DNA of 51,264 bases from NCBI GenBank assembly GCA_034506175.1, contig JAPDQB010000048.1, forward strand, positions 1 through 51,264, written 5' to 3'. Shown here piece after piece: positions 26,120-34,527 of this stretch. The notes beneath the pieces were generated by a model. It was given only the letters and a program-made list of their open reading frames with translations, did not search any database and had not been told where the DNA came from. The position numbers were made by a program, and so were the translations under genes. This DNA comes from a candidate division KSB1 bacterium (lineage in GTDB: Bacteria; Zhuqueibacterota; Zhuqueibacteria; Zhuqueibacterales; Zhuqueibacteraceae). The number at the start of each line of letters is the position of its first letter. Position 1 is the stretch's first letter.

Positions 26120-26758
26120 ATGATGAATCCCTCAAAATCTTTTTTGCCGTGTTGCCTTTTTATCTTTTTCGCCTTTATTCTCACCGGCTGCTTCGAATAC
26201 GAGGAAATCATCACCATTCGCCGAGACGGCTCGGGCGAGATGGCGGTGCATTACTTCGGGCCGTCGGATTCCGATCTCGATATCGATGGCTTCAAGCTGA
26301 ACGCCAGGGAAGAACGGGAAATGCGCGAGCACATCGAGCGCAAATTCTCGCGCCCGGGCTTGCGTTTAAAAAGCTATGACAGCCGGGTGAAAGGCGATGC
26401 CCAACACGTTTATTTCACCGTCACCTTCGACCAATTCACCAATTTGGCCAAAGCGCGCTGGTGGGATGATCAGGACATTGACGCCGGACAGCGCGCCGGA
26501 AGAAATTTTTGGCGACGAACGCTGAAAGACCGCGACCGCGATTGGGAAAAAGAGAGCAGCCGCTTTGGCGAGTGGCTGAAGGATCAAATCGCCGAGCAGC
26601 TTGCAGACCATATCAAACTGCGTTTTGTGATTGAAACCGACGGCGAGATCGACGAAACGAATGCCCGTGACCGCATGCCACACCGCGTGGTCTGGCGTTT
26701 TGACGGCGGCGATTTGTTGAAGCCGGAGGGATTGGAGATGCGGCTTGCCTGGAAGTAA
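26120..26758 (+). CDS. Predicted lipoprotein of unknown function
   Basis: A 212-residue protein. AGAGGA lies 4 bases before ATG 26120, followed by a lipoprotein signal peptide (CCLFIFFAFILTGC) with lipobox LTGC, cysteine at about residue 24. The mature part is charged and mixed alpha/beta (EYEEIITIRRDGSGEMAVHYFG, later VVWRFDGGDLLKPEGLEMRLAWK). The first strand pair, with R-x-DGSG, resembles many small periplasmic lipoproteins in this group, but I cannot name a family. It stands between two solenoid genes and probably works in the same envelope complex (inference from position). Confidence 0.7.
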   Translation: MMNPSKSFLPCCLFIFFAFILTGCFEYEEIITIRRDGSGEMAVHYFGPSDSDLDIDGFKLNAREEREMREHIERKFSRPGLRLKSYDSRVKGDAQHVYFTVTFDQFTNLAKARWWDDQDIDAGQRAGRNFWRRTLKDRDRDWEKESSRFGEWLKDQIAEQLADHIKLRFVIETDGEIDETNARDRMPHRVVWRFDGGDLLKPEGLEMRLAWK

Positions 26759-26817
26759 AAATGTTGGCCGATCAGCCTGTTTGCCAGTTCATCAATTTAG
26801 CTCAAAGAGGCTTAGTT

Positions 26818-27630
26818 ATGCAAAAGCGTTTGTCAATATTCATTATCCTGGTTTTGTTGTTTGGTGTTCAGCGTTTATTCGCCGGCGAAATTCGCGAGCG
26901 CTTTGAGAAAACTTGTCCTTTAAAATCTGGCGGCGGGTTCCGGCTGAAAAACACCAACGGCGCCGTTTACATCAGCTCGTGGAATCGCAACGAAGTCAGG
27001 ATTGAAGCGGAAAAAATCGTGCGCGCTCGCAACCGCGATGACGCCGAACGCCTGATGAAAGAGATCAACATCGACATTCGTCAAAGCGAGGGGCTGGTGG
27101 ATGTTGACACGCGTCTGCCGAGACGACACGACGGCAGTTTTTGGGATTGGCTTTTCAGCGGCGGCGGTGTGAACATCGAAGTGAGATACCGGATCACCGT
27201 GCCGGCGCGGGTGCAGCTTGCGGCCAGCTCGGTCAACGGCGAGGTGCGGGCGCAAGACATTTCCGGTCGTGCTGATCTCGAAACCACCAATGGCCGCGTC
27301 GCGGTGATCAATGCCGAGGGCAGCGTCAACGCCGAAACCACCAACGGCGCGATTGAAGTGTCGCTCATCAAAGTGACGCCCGGCGAAACGATGCGATTCG
27401 AAACCACCAACGGCCGCATCGAAGCGGAATTTCCGGCGGATTTCTCAGCGGATATTTCCGCGCAGACCACCAACGGCCACGTTGATTGCGACTTTCCTTT
27501 GACGGTTCAGGGCCGTATCCAGCGCACCTCGTTGCAAGGCCGCATCGGCTCCGCCAGCGCCTCGGAAATCGGGCGTGTGACGTTCCGAACCACGAATGGA
27601 TCGATTCAAATTCGTTCGAGGTCTAAATAG
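26818..27630 (+). CDS. Exported DUF4097 protein with TTNG repeats
   Basis: A 270-residue protein. ATG 26818 has AAAGAGG 7 bases upstream and a good signal peptide (LSIFIILVLLFGVQRLFA). As in the gene at 24811 the body is a beta-solenoid, but the repeated turn is TTNG: ETTNGRVAV, ETTNGAIEV, ETTNGRIEAE, QTTNGHVDC and RTTNGSIQI, plus SVNGEV at the start. The solenoid turns are thus polar-amide where the sister protein is acidic. The N-terminal block GAVYISSWNRNEVRIEAEK is DUF4097. The gene follows the lipoprotein gene by 59 bases and closes the envelope cluster. Confidence 0.8.
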   Translation: MQKRLSIFIILVLLFGVQRLFAGEIRERFEKTCPLKSGGGFRLKNTNGAVYISSWNRNEVRIEAEKIVRARNRDDAERLMKEINIDIRQSEGLVDVDTRLPRRHDGSFWDWLFSGGGVNIEVRYRITVPARVQLAASSVNGEVRAQDISGRADLETTNGRVAVINAEGSVNAETTNGAIEVSLIKVTPGETMRFETTNGRIEAEFPADFSADISAQTTNGHVDCDFPLTVQGRIQRTSLQGRIGSASASEIGRVTFRTTNGSIQIRSRSK

Positions 27631-27687
27631 TCCGGGGTCCGAAGTCGTTGGTCTGAGGTCAAAGCAAAATTAAAAACGGGAGGCAAT

Positions 27688-27830
27688 ATGACGATCGAAA
27701 GGGTTGAAGATATTCAAGGATGGCAACAAGCGCACAAAATTACGAATATGGTCTCTGAAAGAGATCGCTTTGCCAAGCATTATCGCTTGCGTGACCGAAT
27801 TCAGGGCGCGGCGATTTTCAGAAAAACAAA
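27688..27830 (+). pseudogene. Remnant of a four-helix-bundle (S23/IVP-type) protein
   Basis: An excellent ribosome site (GGGAGGC) precedes ATG 27688. The product starts TIERVEDIQGWQQAHKITNMV and later reads FAKHYRLRDRIQGAAI, which are the first and second helices of the four-helix-bundle proteins related to the ribosomal 23S intervening-sequence protein. A few residues between helices are missing, and after GAAI the frame turns into unrelated sequence, so the MSNIAEGFER block and last helices are lost. It is a decayed gene; intact homologues are typically about 120 residues. Confidence 0.7.
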
Positions 27831-28161
27831 CGGCGAAGACGATAAATCGCCTCCGCCGTTCCAGGAAAGGAGGGGTGGATGGAAAACTCTATTATATTCT
27901 AATTCTTCTAATCCGGGGATGAGGAAAGCCGGCGCGCAAATCCGAAAGTCACCAGCTTGCCTCATCGCTTCCGGTTTTTATATTCTACAACTCTCATGCC
28001 ATCTTGAACACATGCGGTTTGAACTTTCTTAACCTGCCAATCACGCACGAAATGGCGGATTTCCCAGCAAAAAGTTAAGCCCTCGGAATAATTCTGCGGG
28101 TCCAGTTTGTTCCACGCTGAAACAGACTAATTACAAAACTGGGGGGTGAAACACTCTCGGA
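27831..28161. other. Convergent intergenic region
   Basis: About 330 bases between the S23 remnant and the nth stop. It contains one long stem (see 27912) and otherwise no frame or motif I can support. Confidence 0.5.
27912..27979 (+). terminator. Long-stem terminator-like structure
   Basis: CCGG and GATGAGG on the left arm pair with CCTCATC and CCGG on the right arm, followed by TTTTT (27975-27979). The loop includes a CGGCGCGCAAATCCG segment. It would end transcription coming from the solenoid cluster before it meets the convergent nth gene. A structured RNA is an alternative. Confidence 0.45.
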
Positions 28162-28827
28162 TCAAGTTTGCCGCGAGGGACAATCCGGCGCCAGCCAACA
28201 GGCGTTGCATTGGGGTTTGCGCGCCTGGCAAATCTGTCGGCCATGTTGAATCATCCGGTGCGCAAAGCTCGTCCATTCTTCCTGCGGCACAATCGCCATC
28301 AAATCCCGCTCGATCTTTTCAGGAGTTTTTTGCGAGGTGAACCCCAGGCGTCGCGACAGGCGCTGAATGTGCGTGTCGACCACCACGCCGGCGTTGATGC
28401 CGAAGGCGTTGCCCAGCACGACGTTGGCGGTTTTGCGCCCGACCCCGGGGAGTTTCGTCAGCTCTTCCATCGTGCGCGGCACCTCGCCGTGATGAGTGTT
28501 GACAATGGCTGCGGCGCAAGCTTTGAGATTTTTGGCTTTGTTGTGAAAGAATCCGCTGGGCCGGATCACGGCTTCCAATTCGGTAAGATCGGCTTCGGCC
28601 ATTGCCGCCGGGGTGGGATATTTTTTAAAAAGCGCCGGAGTGATTTGGTTGACGGTTTTATCCGTGGATTGCGCGGAGAGAATCGTCGCGGCCAACAATT
28701 CGAAGGGATTTTTGAAATGCAGGGCGCATTCAGCCTGTGGATACAACTCGCGCAGCTTGCGAAGAACGCGCCGGCGTCGAGGCCGGTCGGACGCAATTGT
28801 TTTTTTAGAAAACCTTGATGTCGCCAA
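28162..28827 (-). CDS. nth: Endonuclease III, DNA glycosylase/AP lyase
   Basis: A 221-residue Nth. Seen in order: LLAATILSAQSTDKTVN near the N-terminus, helix-hairpin-helix LPGVGRKTANVVLGNAFG with the catalytic lysine, VVDTHIQRLSRRLG with the catalytic aspartate, and the C-terminal 4Fe-4S loop CQARKPQCNACWLAPDC (spacing 6-2-5). It removes oxidised pyrimidines and cuts the strand in base-excision repair. The start overlaps the LiaF-like gene by 23 bases, so the two are co-transcribed and probably translationally coupled, although their functions are unrelated. Confidence 0.96.
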   Translation of the reverse strand: MATSRFSKKTIASDRPRRRRVLRKLRELYPQAECALHFKNPFELLAATILSAQSTDKTVNQITPALFKKYPTPAAMAEADLTELEAVIRPSGFFHNKAKNLKACAAAIVNTHHGEVPRTMEELTKLPGVGRKTANVVLGNAFGINAGVVVDTHIQRLSRRLGFTSQKTPEKIERDLMAIVPQEEWTSFAHRMIQHGRQICQARKPQCNACWLAPDCPSRQT

Positions 28828-29410
28828 TGAAAAAGGAAATGCGGATGTTTAAGCGGGTGATCGCTTCGTCGAAGCCAGTGGATTTGTGCGTGCGATTCAG
28901 GCCGACGCCGTCTTCCTTGCGGCCAAACATCGCCAGATCGCCAATCGCCAGCGAGGCGCTGATCGCATAGGGCACGTTTTTCGGCGCGACGAGATTGACG
29001 TCGCCGATAAACCCGGAAATGGTGAGATTGCGCTGGCCCTCGGCGAGTGTGATGCCGGAGAGATCGAGGTTGATGTCGCCAATGAAATTCGAGGCGGTGC
29101 CGCCCTGAAACGCCTGGCTGGTGATTTGCAAATTGATGTCGCCGATGAACCGGCTCTCGGAGAGGTAATCCGTGGAAAATCCGACGGGATTGACGTCGGA
29201 CTTGAACTGTTCCTGCCAAACTTCTTGATCCGCCGATTTGCGGCTCAAAATGATTTTGACGCCAATGGCGACCAGAATCAACGGCCAAAAGTTTCTCATG
29301 ACCTCGCCAAAATCAAGCATGCCCAGATTGTCGAGCAAAAAGAGCACGCCGAAAAGAATCATGAGGCCACCCCAAAACATGCGCCGGCTAGCTGGTGGAT
29401 TGGGATTCAT
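28805..29410 (-). CDS. LiaF-like membrane protein (toast-rack domain)
   Basis: A 201-residue protein; ATG 29410 has GGAGAAAG 6 bases upstream and is preferred over GTG 29440. Two membrane segments (MFWGGLMILFGVLFLLDNLGML and FWPLILVAIGVKIIL) form the DUF5668-type N-terminus. The exported part carries four FIGDI/FIGDV repeats (RFIGDINL, NFIGDINLDL, GFIGDVNLVA, FFIGDIKVF), the LiaF-type beta-solenoid. LiaF proteins sense cell-envelope stress with a LiaRS system in Firmicutes; no LiaS/LiaR genes are here. A link to the DUF4097 cluster at 23.8-27.6 kb is plausible. Confidence 0.82.
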   Translation of the reverse strand: MNPNPPASRRMFWGGLMILFGVLFLLDNLGMLDFGEVMRNFWPLILVAIGVKIILSRKSADQEVWQEQFKSDVNPVGFSTDYLSESRFIGDINLQITSQAFQGGTASNFIGDINLDLSGITLAEGQRNLTISGFIGDVNLVAPKNVPYAISASLAIGDLAMFGRKEDGVGLNRTHKSTGFDEAITRLNIRISFFIGDIKVF

Positions 29411-29556
29411 TATCTTTCTCCGATTTGACACAAATTTCACGCACGTTCTCGTTGGATTGCATTCGCTGCCGGAAAAGCATTTTTGCCGGCGTGGTGAATG
29501 TGTACGGAAAAAAGATCAAATAGATGCAGGGGAGTCGGCATTCAAAAATTTTTGGC
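29411..29556. other. Short spacer
   Basis: Nothing is seen beyond the LiaF-like gene's leader. Confidence 0.5.
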
Positions 29557-30261
29557 TTACCACTCAAAACTTTGCACAACGATAATCCCACTTGCCGTTG
29601 CCTGGTCGAGAAAGCCTTTGGTGGCAAAATGGGTGACCAAAACTCTTGCAATCTCGACCGCGCCATATTCCGCCAGGACGGCCTTGACCTTGTCCTCCAG
29701 ATCCTGAAAAATATCCCGCTTCTCTCTGCGGTCATCGAGTCTGGTTTTGGCTTCGCCAATGATCAGAACTTCCCTTCCGTCTCTAAGGGCCCGGCAAAAG
29801 AGGTTGACTTCTTTGCCGCCAATCTCTGCTCGCACAATTTTTTCTTTGACTTCGATGCCGTATTTTCTTTTTAACACTTCGGGCAAAAACCTATAAACCT
29901 CGTTCTCGAAGGCATAACCCATGCTCCTCGACATTCCCCCGACGTCCTGCCTCATTTCATCCAAACCTTCTGCAAGCTTTTGTACCTGTACTTCCGTTCT
30001 TTTCTGCGCCTGGGCTAATTCTTCGACTCGCAGCTCAGTCTGCTTCTGCGCCTGGGCTAATTCTTCGACTCGCAGCTCAGTCCGCTTTTGCGCCTCCGCC
30101 AGCTCACCGACTTTGATCCCAATGTCTTTGACGATGCCTTTTAACTCCGAAAAATCCTCCCGTGTTACATGAGCGTCTTTGATCCGCGCATCGATAATTT
30201 TTATAATCTCCTGCTTGAGGGACGGAGTTATTTTAAGCCCTCTTGGTGCTGTTGTTTGCAT
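29557..30261 (-). CDS. Coiled-coil PD-(D/E)XK nuclease-like protein
   Basis: A 234-residue protein. ATG 30261 has GGAG 7 bases upstream; the longer reading (MKRIAKPEHS...) lacks one. The N-terminal half is a coiled coil made of a 14-residue unit (TELRVEELAQAQKQ) repeated about three times; the DNA itself shows a 42-base tandem repeat around 30000-30090. The C-terminal half has GGKEVNLFCRALRDGREVLIIGEAKTRL, the metal-binding E...E-x-K pattern of the PD-(D/E)XK fold, and ends VVQSFEW. Such proteins are common as orphan genes in thermophilic and cyanobacterial genomes; none has a settled role. It may share a transcript with polX, 73 bases upstream. Confidence 0.75.
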   Translation of the reverse strand: MQTTAPRGLKITPSLKQEIIKIIDARIKDAHVTREDFSELKGIVKDIGIKVGELAEAQKRTELRVEELAQAQKQTELRVEELAQAQKRTEVQVQKLAEGLDEMRQDVGGMSRSMGYAFENEVYRFLPEVLKRKYGIEVKEKIVRAEIGGKEVNLFCRALRDGREVLIIGEAKTRLDDRREKRDIFQDLEDKVKAVLAEYGAVEIARVLVTHFATKGFLDQATASGIIVVQSFEW

Positions 30262-30334
30262 AGAATGCTCCGGCTTTGCTATTCGTTTCAAGATAGCGAT
30301 TTAAAATCTCATTTTCAAGGTAGAATTTGCATTG

Positions 30335-32059
30335 CTATTTCCGCTTCTTCGCAAACCACTTCTCGATTTCCTTCGTCGATTTCGTGTTCAATACATCCTG
30401 GCGGCGCAGCCAGCCTTTGCGCGCGATACCGACGCCGTAAAACGTGTCGGCCAGGCCGTCGATCGAATGCGCGTCGGGATTGATGCTGATCAGCACGCCT
30501 TTGTCGCGGGCATATTTGCAGTAGCGCCAGTCCAAATCGAAACGATGCGGGCTGGCGTTGATCTCGATGCACACGCCGAGCGCCGCCGCCGCGTCGATCA
30601 CCTTGCGATGGTTGATCGGATAACCCTCGCGGCCGAGCAGCAAGCGACCGGTCGGATGGCCGAGGATGCGCACCGCCGGATGTTCCATCGCTTTGATCAA
30701 GCGGGTGGTGGCTTTTTCTTCGGTCATGTTCATGCTGCTGTGAATCGAAGCCACGACGAAATCAAAACTCTCCAAAACGTTCTCCGGATAATCGAGCCTG
30801 CCGTCGGGGAGAATGTCGCACTCGCTGCCTTTGAAAATGCGAAAGCCTTTCATTTCCACATTGATTTTATCGATTTCTTTGTGCTGCGCTTTGACACGCT
30901 CCGGCGTGAGGCCGCGCGCGTAGGCCACCGACATGCTGTGGTCGCAAATGCCGAGATACTCGAAGCCGAGTTTCTTGGCGGCCTCGGCCATCTCACGCAA
31001 GCTGTTGGCGCCGTCGCTGTGCGTCGAGTGGCAATGCAAGACCCCGCGCAGGTCTTTCTTTTCGATCAATTCAGGAATCTCGTCTTTCAGCGCCGCTTCA
31101 ATCTCGCCCATGTTCTCGCGCAGCTCCGGCGGAATATAACTCATGCCCAGCGCTGCAAATATTTCCGTCTCATCTTTGCAGCGAATCAGCTTGTTGCCTT
31201 TGAACAAGCCGTAGTCGCTCATCTTGATGCCGCGTTTGAGCGCGTGGCTGCGCATCGCCACGTTGTGCTCCGCCGAGCCGGTGAAATGATGCAGCAGATA
31301 AGGGTACTCCTCATCGGAAAGCAACCGCAAATCGGCCGGAATGCCTTTTTCCAACAGCACGCTGCTTTTGGTTTCGCCTTTGGCGATGATATTCCGCACA
31401 CCGGAGAATTTTGTAAACGTTTCCATAATCGCCGGACGGTCGGCGTCTTTACAGCTTGCGACGATGTCGATGTCTTTGATCGTCTCCTTGCAACGGCGCA
31501 AGCTGCCGGCCAGCTCGGCGCGCATGACTTTCGGATGCCGGCGGATGATTTCAAAAAGCGGCGTGGCGACTTCGAGCGTGTGATGAAACAAGTGCCGGCT
31601 GGAAAATTCGCGGACTTGCCGGATGCCCTCGAGAAATTTTTCCTGGCTTTTTTTGCCAAAGCCTTCGAGATCGATCAAACGGTCTTCCCGACAGGCTTTT
31701 TCCAGCGCTTCAATCGAAGCGATCTTCAGCTCGTCAAAAAGTTTTTTGGCTTTTTTCGGACCAAGTCCGGGAATGCGCAGCAGATCCAGCAAGCCGGCCG
31801 GAAAGCCGGCGCGGAGATCTTCGTAATATTTCAGGCGGCCAGTGGTGACCAGTTCCGTGATTTTCTCCGAAATGGCTTCGCCGATGCCTTTGATCTCGCG
31901 CAAGCGGCGGCTGGCAACCAGCTCGGCCAAGTCTTCGGTGAGGCCTTCCAAAGCGCGCGCGGCGTTGTTGTAGGCGCGGGTTTTGAAGGGGTTTTCGCCT
32001 TTAAATTCCAGCAGGGTCGCAATCTCTTCCAGAATGGCGGCGACTTGTTTTTTGTCCAT
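30335..32059 (-). CDS. polX: Family X DNA polymerase with PHP domain
   Basis: A 574-residue PolX. Order: N-terminal helix-hairpin-helix DNA-binding part (NPFKTRAYNNAARALEGL, IKGIGEAISEKI, IPGLGPKKAKKL), the nucleotidyltransferase domain with GSLRRCKETIKDIDIV (catalytic DxD) and a third aspartate in PADLRLL, then a PHP phosphoesterase domain beginning LHCHSTHSDG, with further metal-binding histidines such as CDHSMS and IHSSMN. Bacterial PolX fills small gaps in base-excision repair; the PHP part gives 3'-5' exonuclease and 3'-end trimming. Length is normal. It is probably the head of a transcript that also includes the coiled-coil nuclease-like gene. Confidence 0.95.
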   Translation of the reverse strand: MDKKQVAAILEEIATLLEFKGENPFKTRAYNNAARALEGLTEDLAELVASRRLREIKGIGEAISEKITELVTTGRLKYYEDLRAGFPAGLLDLLRIPGLGPKKAKKLFDELKIASIEALEKACREDRLIDLEGFGKKSQEKFLEGIRQVREFSSRHLFHHTLEVATPLFEIIRRHPKVMRAELAGSLRRCKETIKDIDIVASCKDADRPAIMETFTKFSGVRNIIAKGETKSSVLLEKGIPADLRLLSDEEYPYLLHHFTGSAEHNVAMRSHALKRGIKMSDYGLFKGNKLIRCKDETEIFAALGMSYIPPELRENMGEIEAALKDEIPELIEKKDLRGVLHCHSTHSDGANSLREMAEAAKKLGFEYLGICDHSMSVAYARGLTPERVKAQHKEIDKINVEMKGFRIFKGSECDILPDGRLDYPENVLESFDFVVASIHSSMNMTEEKATTRLIKAMEHPAVRILGHPTGRLLLGREGYPINHRKVIDAAAALGVCIEINASPHRFDLDWRYCKYARDKGVLISINPDAHSIDGLADTFYGVGIARKGWLRRQDVLNTKSTKEIEKWFAKKRK

Positions 32060-32492
32060 GCGTTCTCCTCGGTTTCACTGCCCACAAACCACGAACGAAT
32101 TATCCACCGCTATTTTAGCATTTTTTAAGCTCAATTGCAAGATGGTTTTTTACGGCTTTTTTCAGCGATAACTCCGAGAATGACAGGGCGGCTGAGGGCA
32201 ATTGTTCGCGTCATTCAACATTTAGTTTGAGAGCGTGGAGGATAACTGTTGTATGACAGGCTTAATCATTTCCCTCTTGCCATGTGCCTCTTGCATTGTC
32301 TCATGCTTTGAGCCGACCGTTTCAAATGAAAACAATATCGAATTTAACCAGCAAATATTACCAGGTTAATTTATTGATTTTTAATTACAATAAACCTGGC
32401 ATGGCCTTTGCTTAAAGCTGAACGAAACTGTTATTGAACTCTGTTGAAGATACTAACCCAACACGCACCTTATCGCAGGAGCAAATGTTTTC
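32060..32492. other. Divergent promoter region of polX and the cyclase gene
   Basis: About 430 bases upstream of both polX (minus) and the cyclase gene (plus). A sigma-54-type element lies at 32397; elsewhere I see only A/T-rich sequence and no coding frame. Confidence 0.5.
32397..32412 (+). promoter_or_regulatory. Sigma-54-type (-24/-12) promoter
   Basis: TGGCATGGCCTTTGCT matches the TGGCAC-N5-TTGCW consensus in 5 of 6 and 5 of 5 key positions, with correct 5-base spacing; GG and GC fall exactly 12 bases apart. It lies 80 bases before the cyclase ATG. A nearby NtrC-type activator gene is not in the window. Confidence 0.5.
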
Positions 32493-33857
32493 ATGGAACA
32501 GAAAACAACGACCGCGCAGCCTCGCCCAACTCCTAAGCACAAGCTCTCTGCCATCATGTTCACCGACATGACCGGCTTCAGCCGTAAAATGGGAGAAAGT
32601 GAACGGCTTACGCTGAAGCTGTTGAGGGATCACAATCGCATTATTCGTTTCCTCGTTCGCAAACATCACGGCGAAATTATCAAAAGCACCGGCGACGGTT
32701 TCCTGATGGATTTCGACAGCGCCGTCGAAGCCGTGCAATGCGCGCTCGAGGCCCAGGAACGTTTGCAGCGCTACAATCTCGGCAAATCGGAAGACGAGCA
32801 AATTGTGGTGCGCATCGGCATCAATCTGGGCGAGGTCCGTATCGTTGATGAAGATTTGTTCGGTGATGAGGTGAATATTGCCGCCCGCATTCAAACCCTG
32901 GCCGAGCCGGGCGGCATCTGTATCACCCGCGACGTCTATGAACATGTGAAAAGCAAGCTCTCGATCGTGGCCGTCAATTTGGGCCCGCAAGAGTTGAAGA
33001 ACATCACCCACAAGGTTGAAACTTACAAAATCCTCGTGCCCATCATCGGCCAGGAAGCCATTGAGATTCCGACGATGAATCTTTCGCTGCTGGCGGCGGT
33101 CGAGCAATCACATCCGCATCTCGTTGCCCGCAAGGAAAAAAGCCCGCGGGCGAAGTTGTCTCGCCTGCTGAAAGTTTTCAAAAAGCATCAAACCTCGCCG
33201 GCAGCCGGCCTGAAACCGCAGGCCGGGGCGCCAGCGAAACCCGCCAAGCCAAACTGGCCGGCCAAAGCCATGCGCAAAGCCGCGCCGATGCTGTTCTTCT
33301 CACTGATTCTGCCGACTGCTTGGATCATGTCCAATGCCTCGACCGGCTCGACCTCGCTGGTTGCCAACCTGGCGCAATGGCTTTCCAGCGCGACCTACGC
33401 CAATACGCCGGTGGCCGCAGCCAAAATCAATGCCGCTGAAAAAACCATTGCCGTGTTGTATTTTGAAAACCGCACGAAAGACCCGCGCGATAATTGGATG
33501 AGCATCGGCCTGGCCGAAATGTTGATCACCGACTTGGAAAATACGACGCCGCTGCGTGTTCTCGGGCGTCCGCGCCTGCAGGATACGCTGAAAAAGCTCG
33601 GCAAGGAAAATGTGCAATCGATGGATTTGAAACTGGCACGCACCGTGGCCGAAAATCTGGAAGCTGATCTCATGCTGCTCGGCACGATCATGCGCGATGG
33701 CGAGAAGCTGCGTATCGACGCGCAAATGTACGACGTACAACGCGGAGAAATCCTGCTGGCCAAAAAAGCCCAAGGCGAAAGCGTGTTCAACCTCGTCGAT
33801 GACCTGTCGCAGCAATTGAAGAAACAATTGTTGCCGGCGATGCGGGCGATGATGTAG
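32493..33857 (+). CDS. Membrane class III nucleotidyl cyclase with FlgO/CsgG-like domain
   Basis: A 454-residue protein. Residues about 16-185 are a class III cyclase: metal aspartates in FTDMTGFS and GDGFLMDFDS, and the DEVNIAARIQTL block with the transition-state asparagine and arginine; a lysine in GPQELKNI is in the substrate-recognition place, suggesting cAMP. After a proline/alanine linker comes one membrane segment (about 263-285, APMLFFSLILPTAWIMS). The C-terminal 150 residues (IAVLYFENRTKDPRDNWMSIGLAEMLITDL, later ADLMLLGTIMRDGEKLRIDAQMYD) resemble the FlgO/CsgG-like or TolB-N domain, and lie outside the cytoplasm. It may couple an envelope signal to nucleotide second-messenger synthesis. 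Confidence 0.85.
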   Translation: MEQKTTTAQPRPTPKHKLSAIMFTDMTGFSRKMGESERLTLKLLRDHNRIIRFLVRKHHGEIIKSTGDGFLMDFDSAVEAVQCALEAQERLQRYNLGKSEDEQIVVRIGINLGEVRIVDEDLFGDEVNIAARIQTLAEPGGICITRDVYEHVKSKLSIVAVNLGPQELKNITHKVETYKILVPIIGQEAIEIPTMNLSLLAAVEQSHPHLVARKEKSPRAKLSRLLKVFKKHQTSPAAGLKPQAGAPAKPAKPNWPAKAMRKAAPMLFFSLILPTAWIMSNASTGSTSLVANLAQWLSSATYANTPVAAAKINAAEKTIAVLYFENRTKDPRDNWMSIGLAEMLITDLENTTPLRVLGRPRLQDTLKKLGKENVQSMDLKLARTVAENLEADLMLLGTIMRDGEKLRIDAQMYDVQRGEILLAKKAQGESVFNLVDDLSQQLKKQLLPAMRAMM

Positions 33858-34527
33858 AGTAAAAAGCTTCATTTTTTCCGTTTTCAGCAGAATGCGAATT
33901 AAGGCCAGTTGCCGTTTTTTTACTGTTTCCCTTTTAAAACCAACTCCCCGCAGGCGCCATATCACGGTCGAGACAAGCCGCAATCACACCAAACGGTTTT
34001 CGCTTTTGCCAGTGACAGGCGTGCCTTTTCCATGTCGTGCAATGCCATTCGAGTGCTTTTGCACGGGGCCCTCGACAGAGTCTTCGCGCTTTTCTCATCA
34101 ACACTCGCTGTTGCCATTTTAGGGGCGGTCTCGGCGTTTAAAAACCATTCCTGAACTCAAAGAAAACCGGTGTGTAGGCATTTGCCACAGCCGGCGCCTT
34201 GGATTGTGTTAATCCCACACGCCTGGCATGAATACAACATTTCTGATAGTTTTCGTGGGAGTTCTCCGATAAACTTACACGAAAAATCAGAAATTTATCA
34301 CACGGGTTTTTTCTGCTGATAGTACTCACCACGATCATAAGATGGCATCAAAATTGAATTAAATAGTAACGAGCTTTTATACCTTAAGCTTATTTTTGAG
34401 CCGGCTTGCGACGTTTGAGCATCACTCCAAGCTGCAGTGTACGGTTGTAGGCTTCGCTCTCCGAAACTCAAATTTTAACCCTACAAGTTATAGCATCGTG
34501 GTTTTACCGAGGAGCCGAGGGAAATCC
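33858..34527. other. Intergenic region upstream of the barrel gene
   Basis: About 670 bases. Several short frames occur, but none has a family, a ribosome site or coherent composition. At 34344 TGGCAT-N5-TTGA resembles a sigma-54 element but lacks the essential -12 C. Nothing else is supported. Confidence 0.5.

Noticed and set aside
27912..27979. Riboswitch, hammerhead or RNase P RNA
   Set aside because: GAGGAAAG recalls RNase P and the stem recalls a riboswitch, but the conserved cores are missing and the element is too short; kept as a terminator-like stem.
34344..34360. Second sigma-54-type promoter before the barrel gene
   Set aside because: The -12 element reads TTGA, lacking the nearly invariant C, and it lies far from the start codon.
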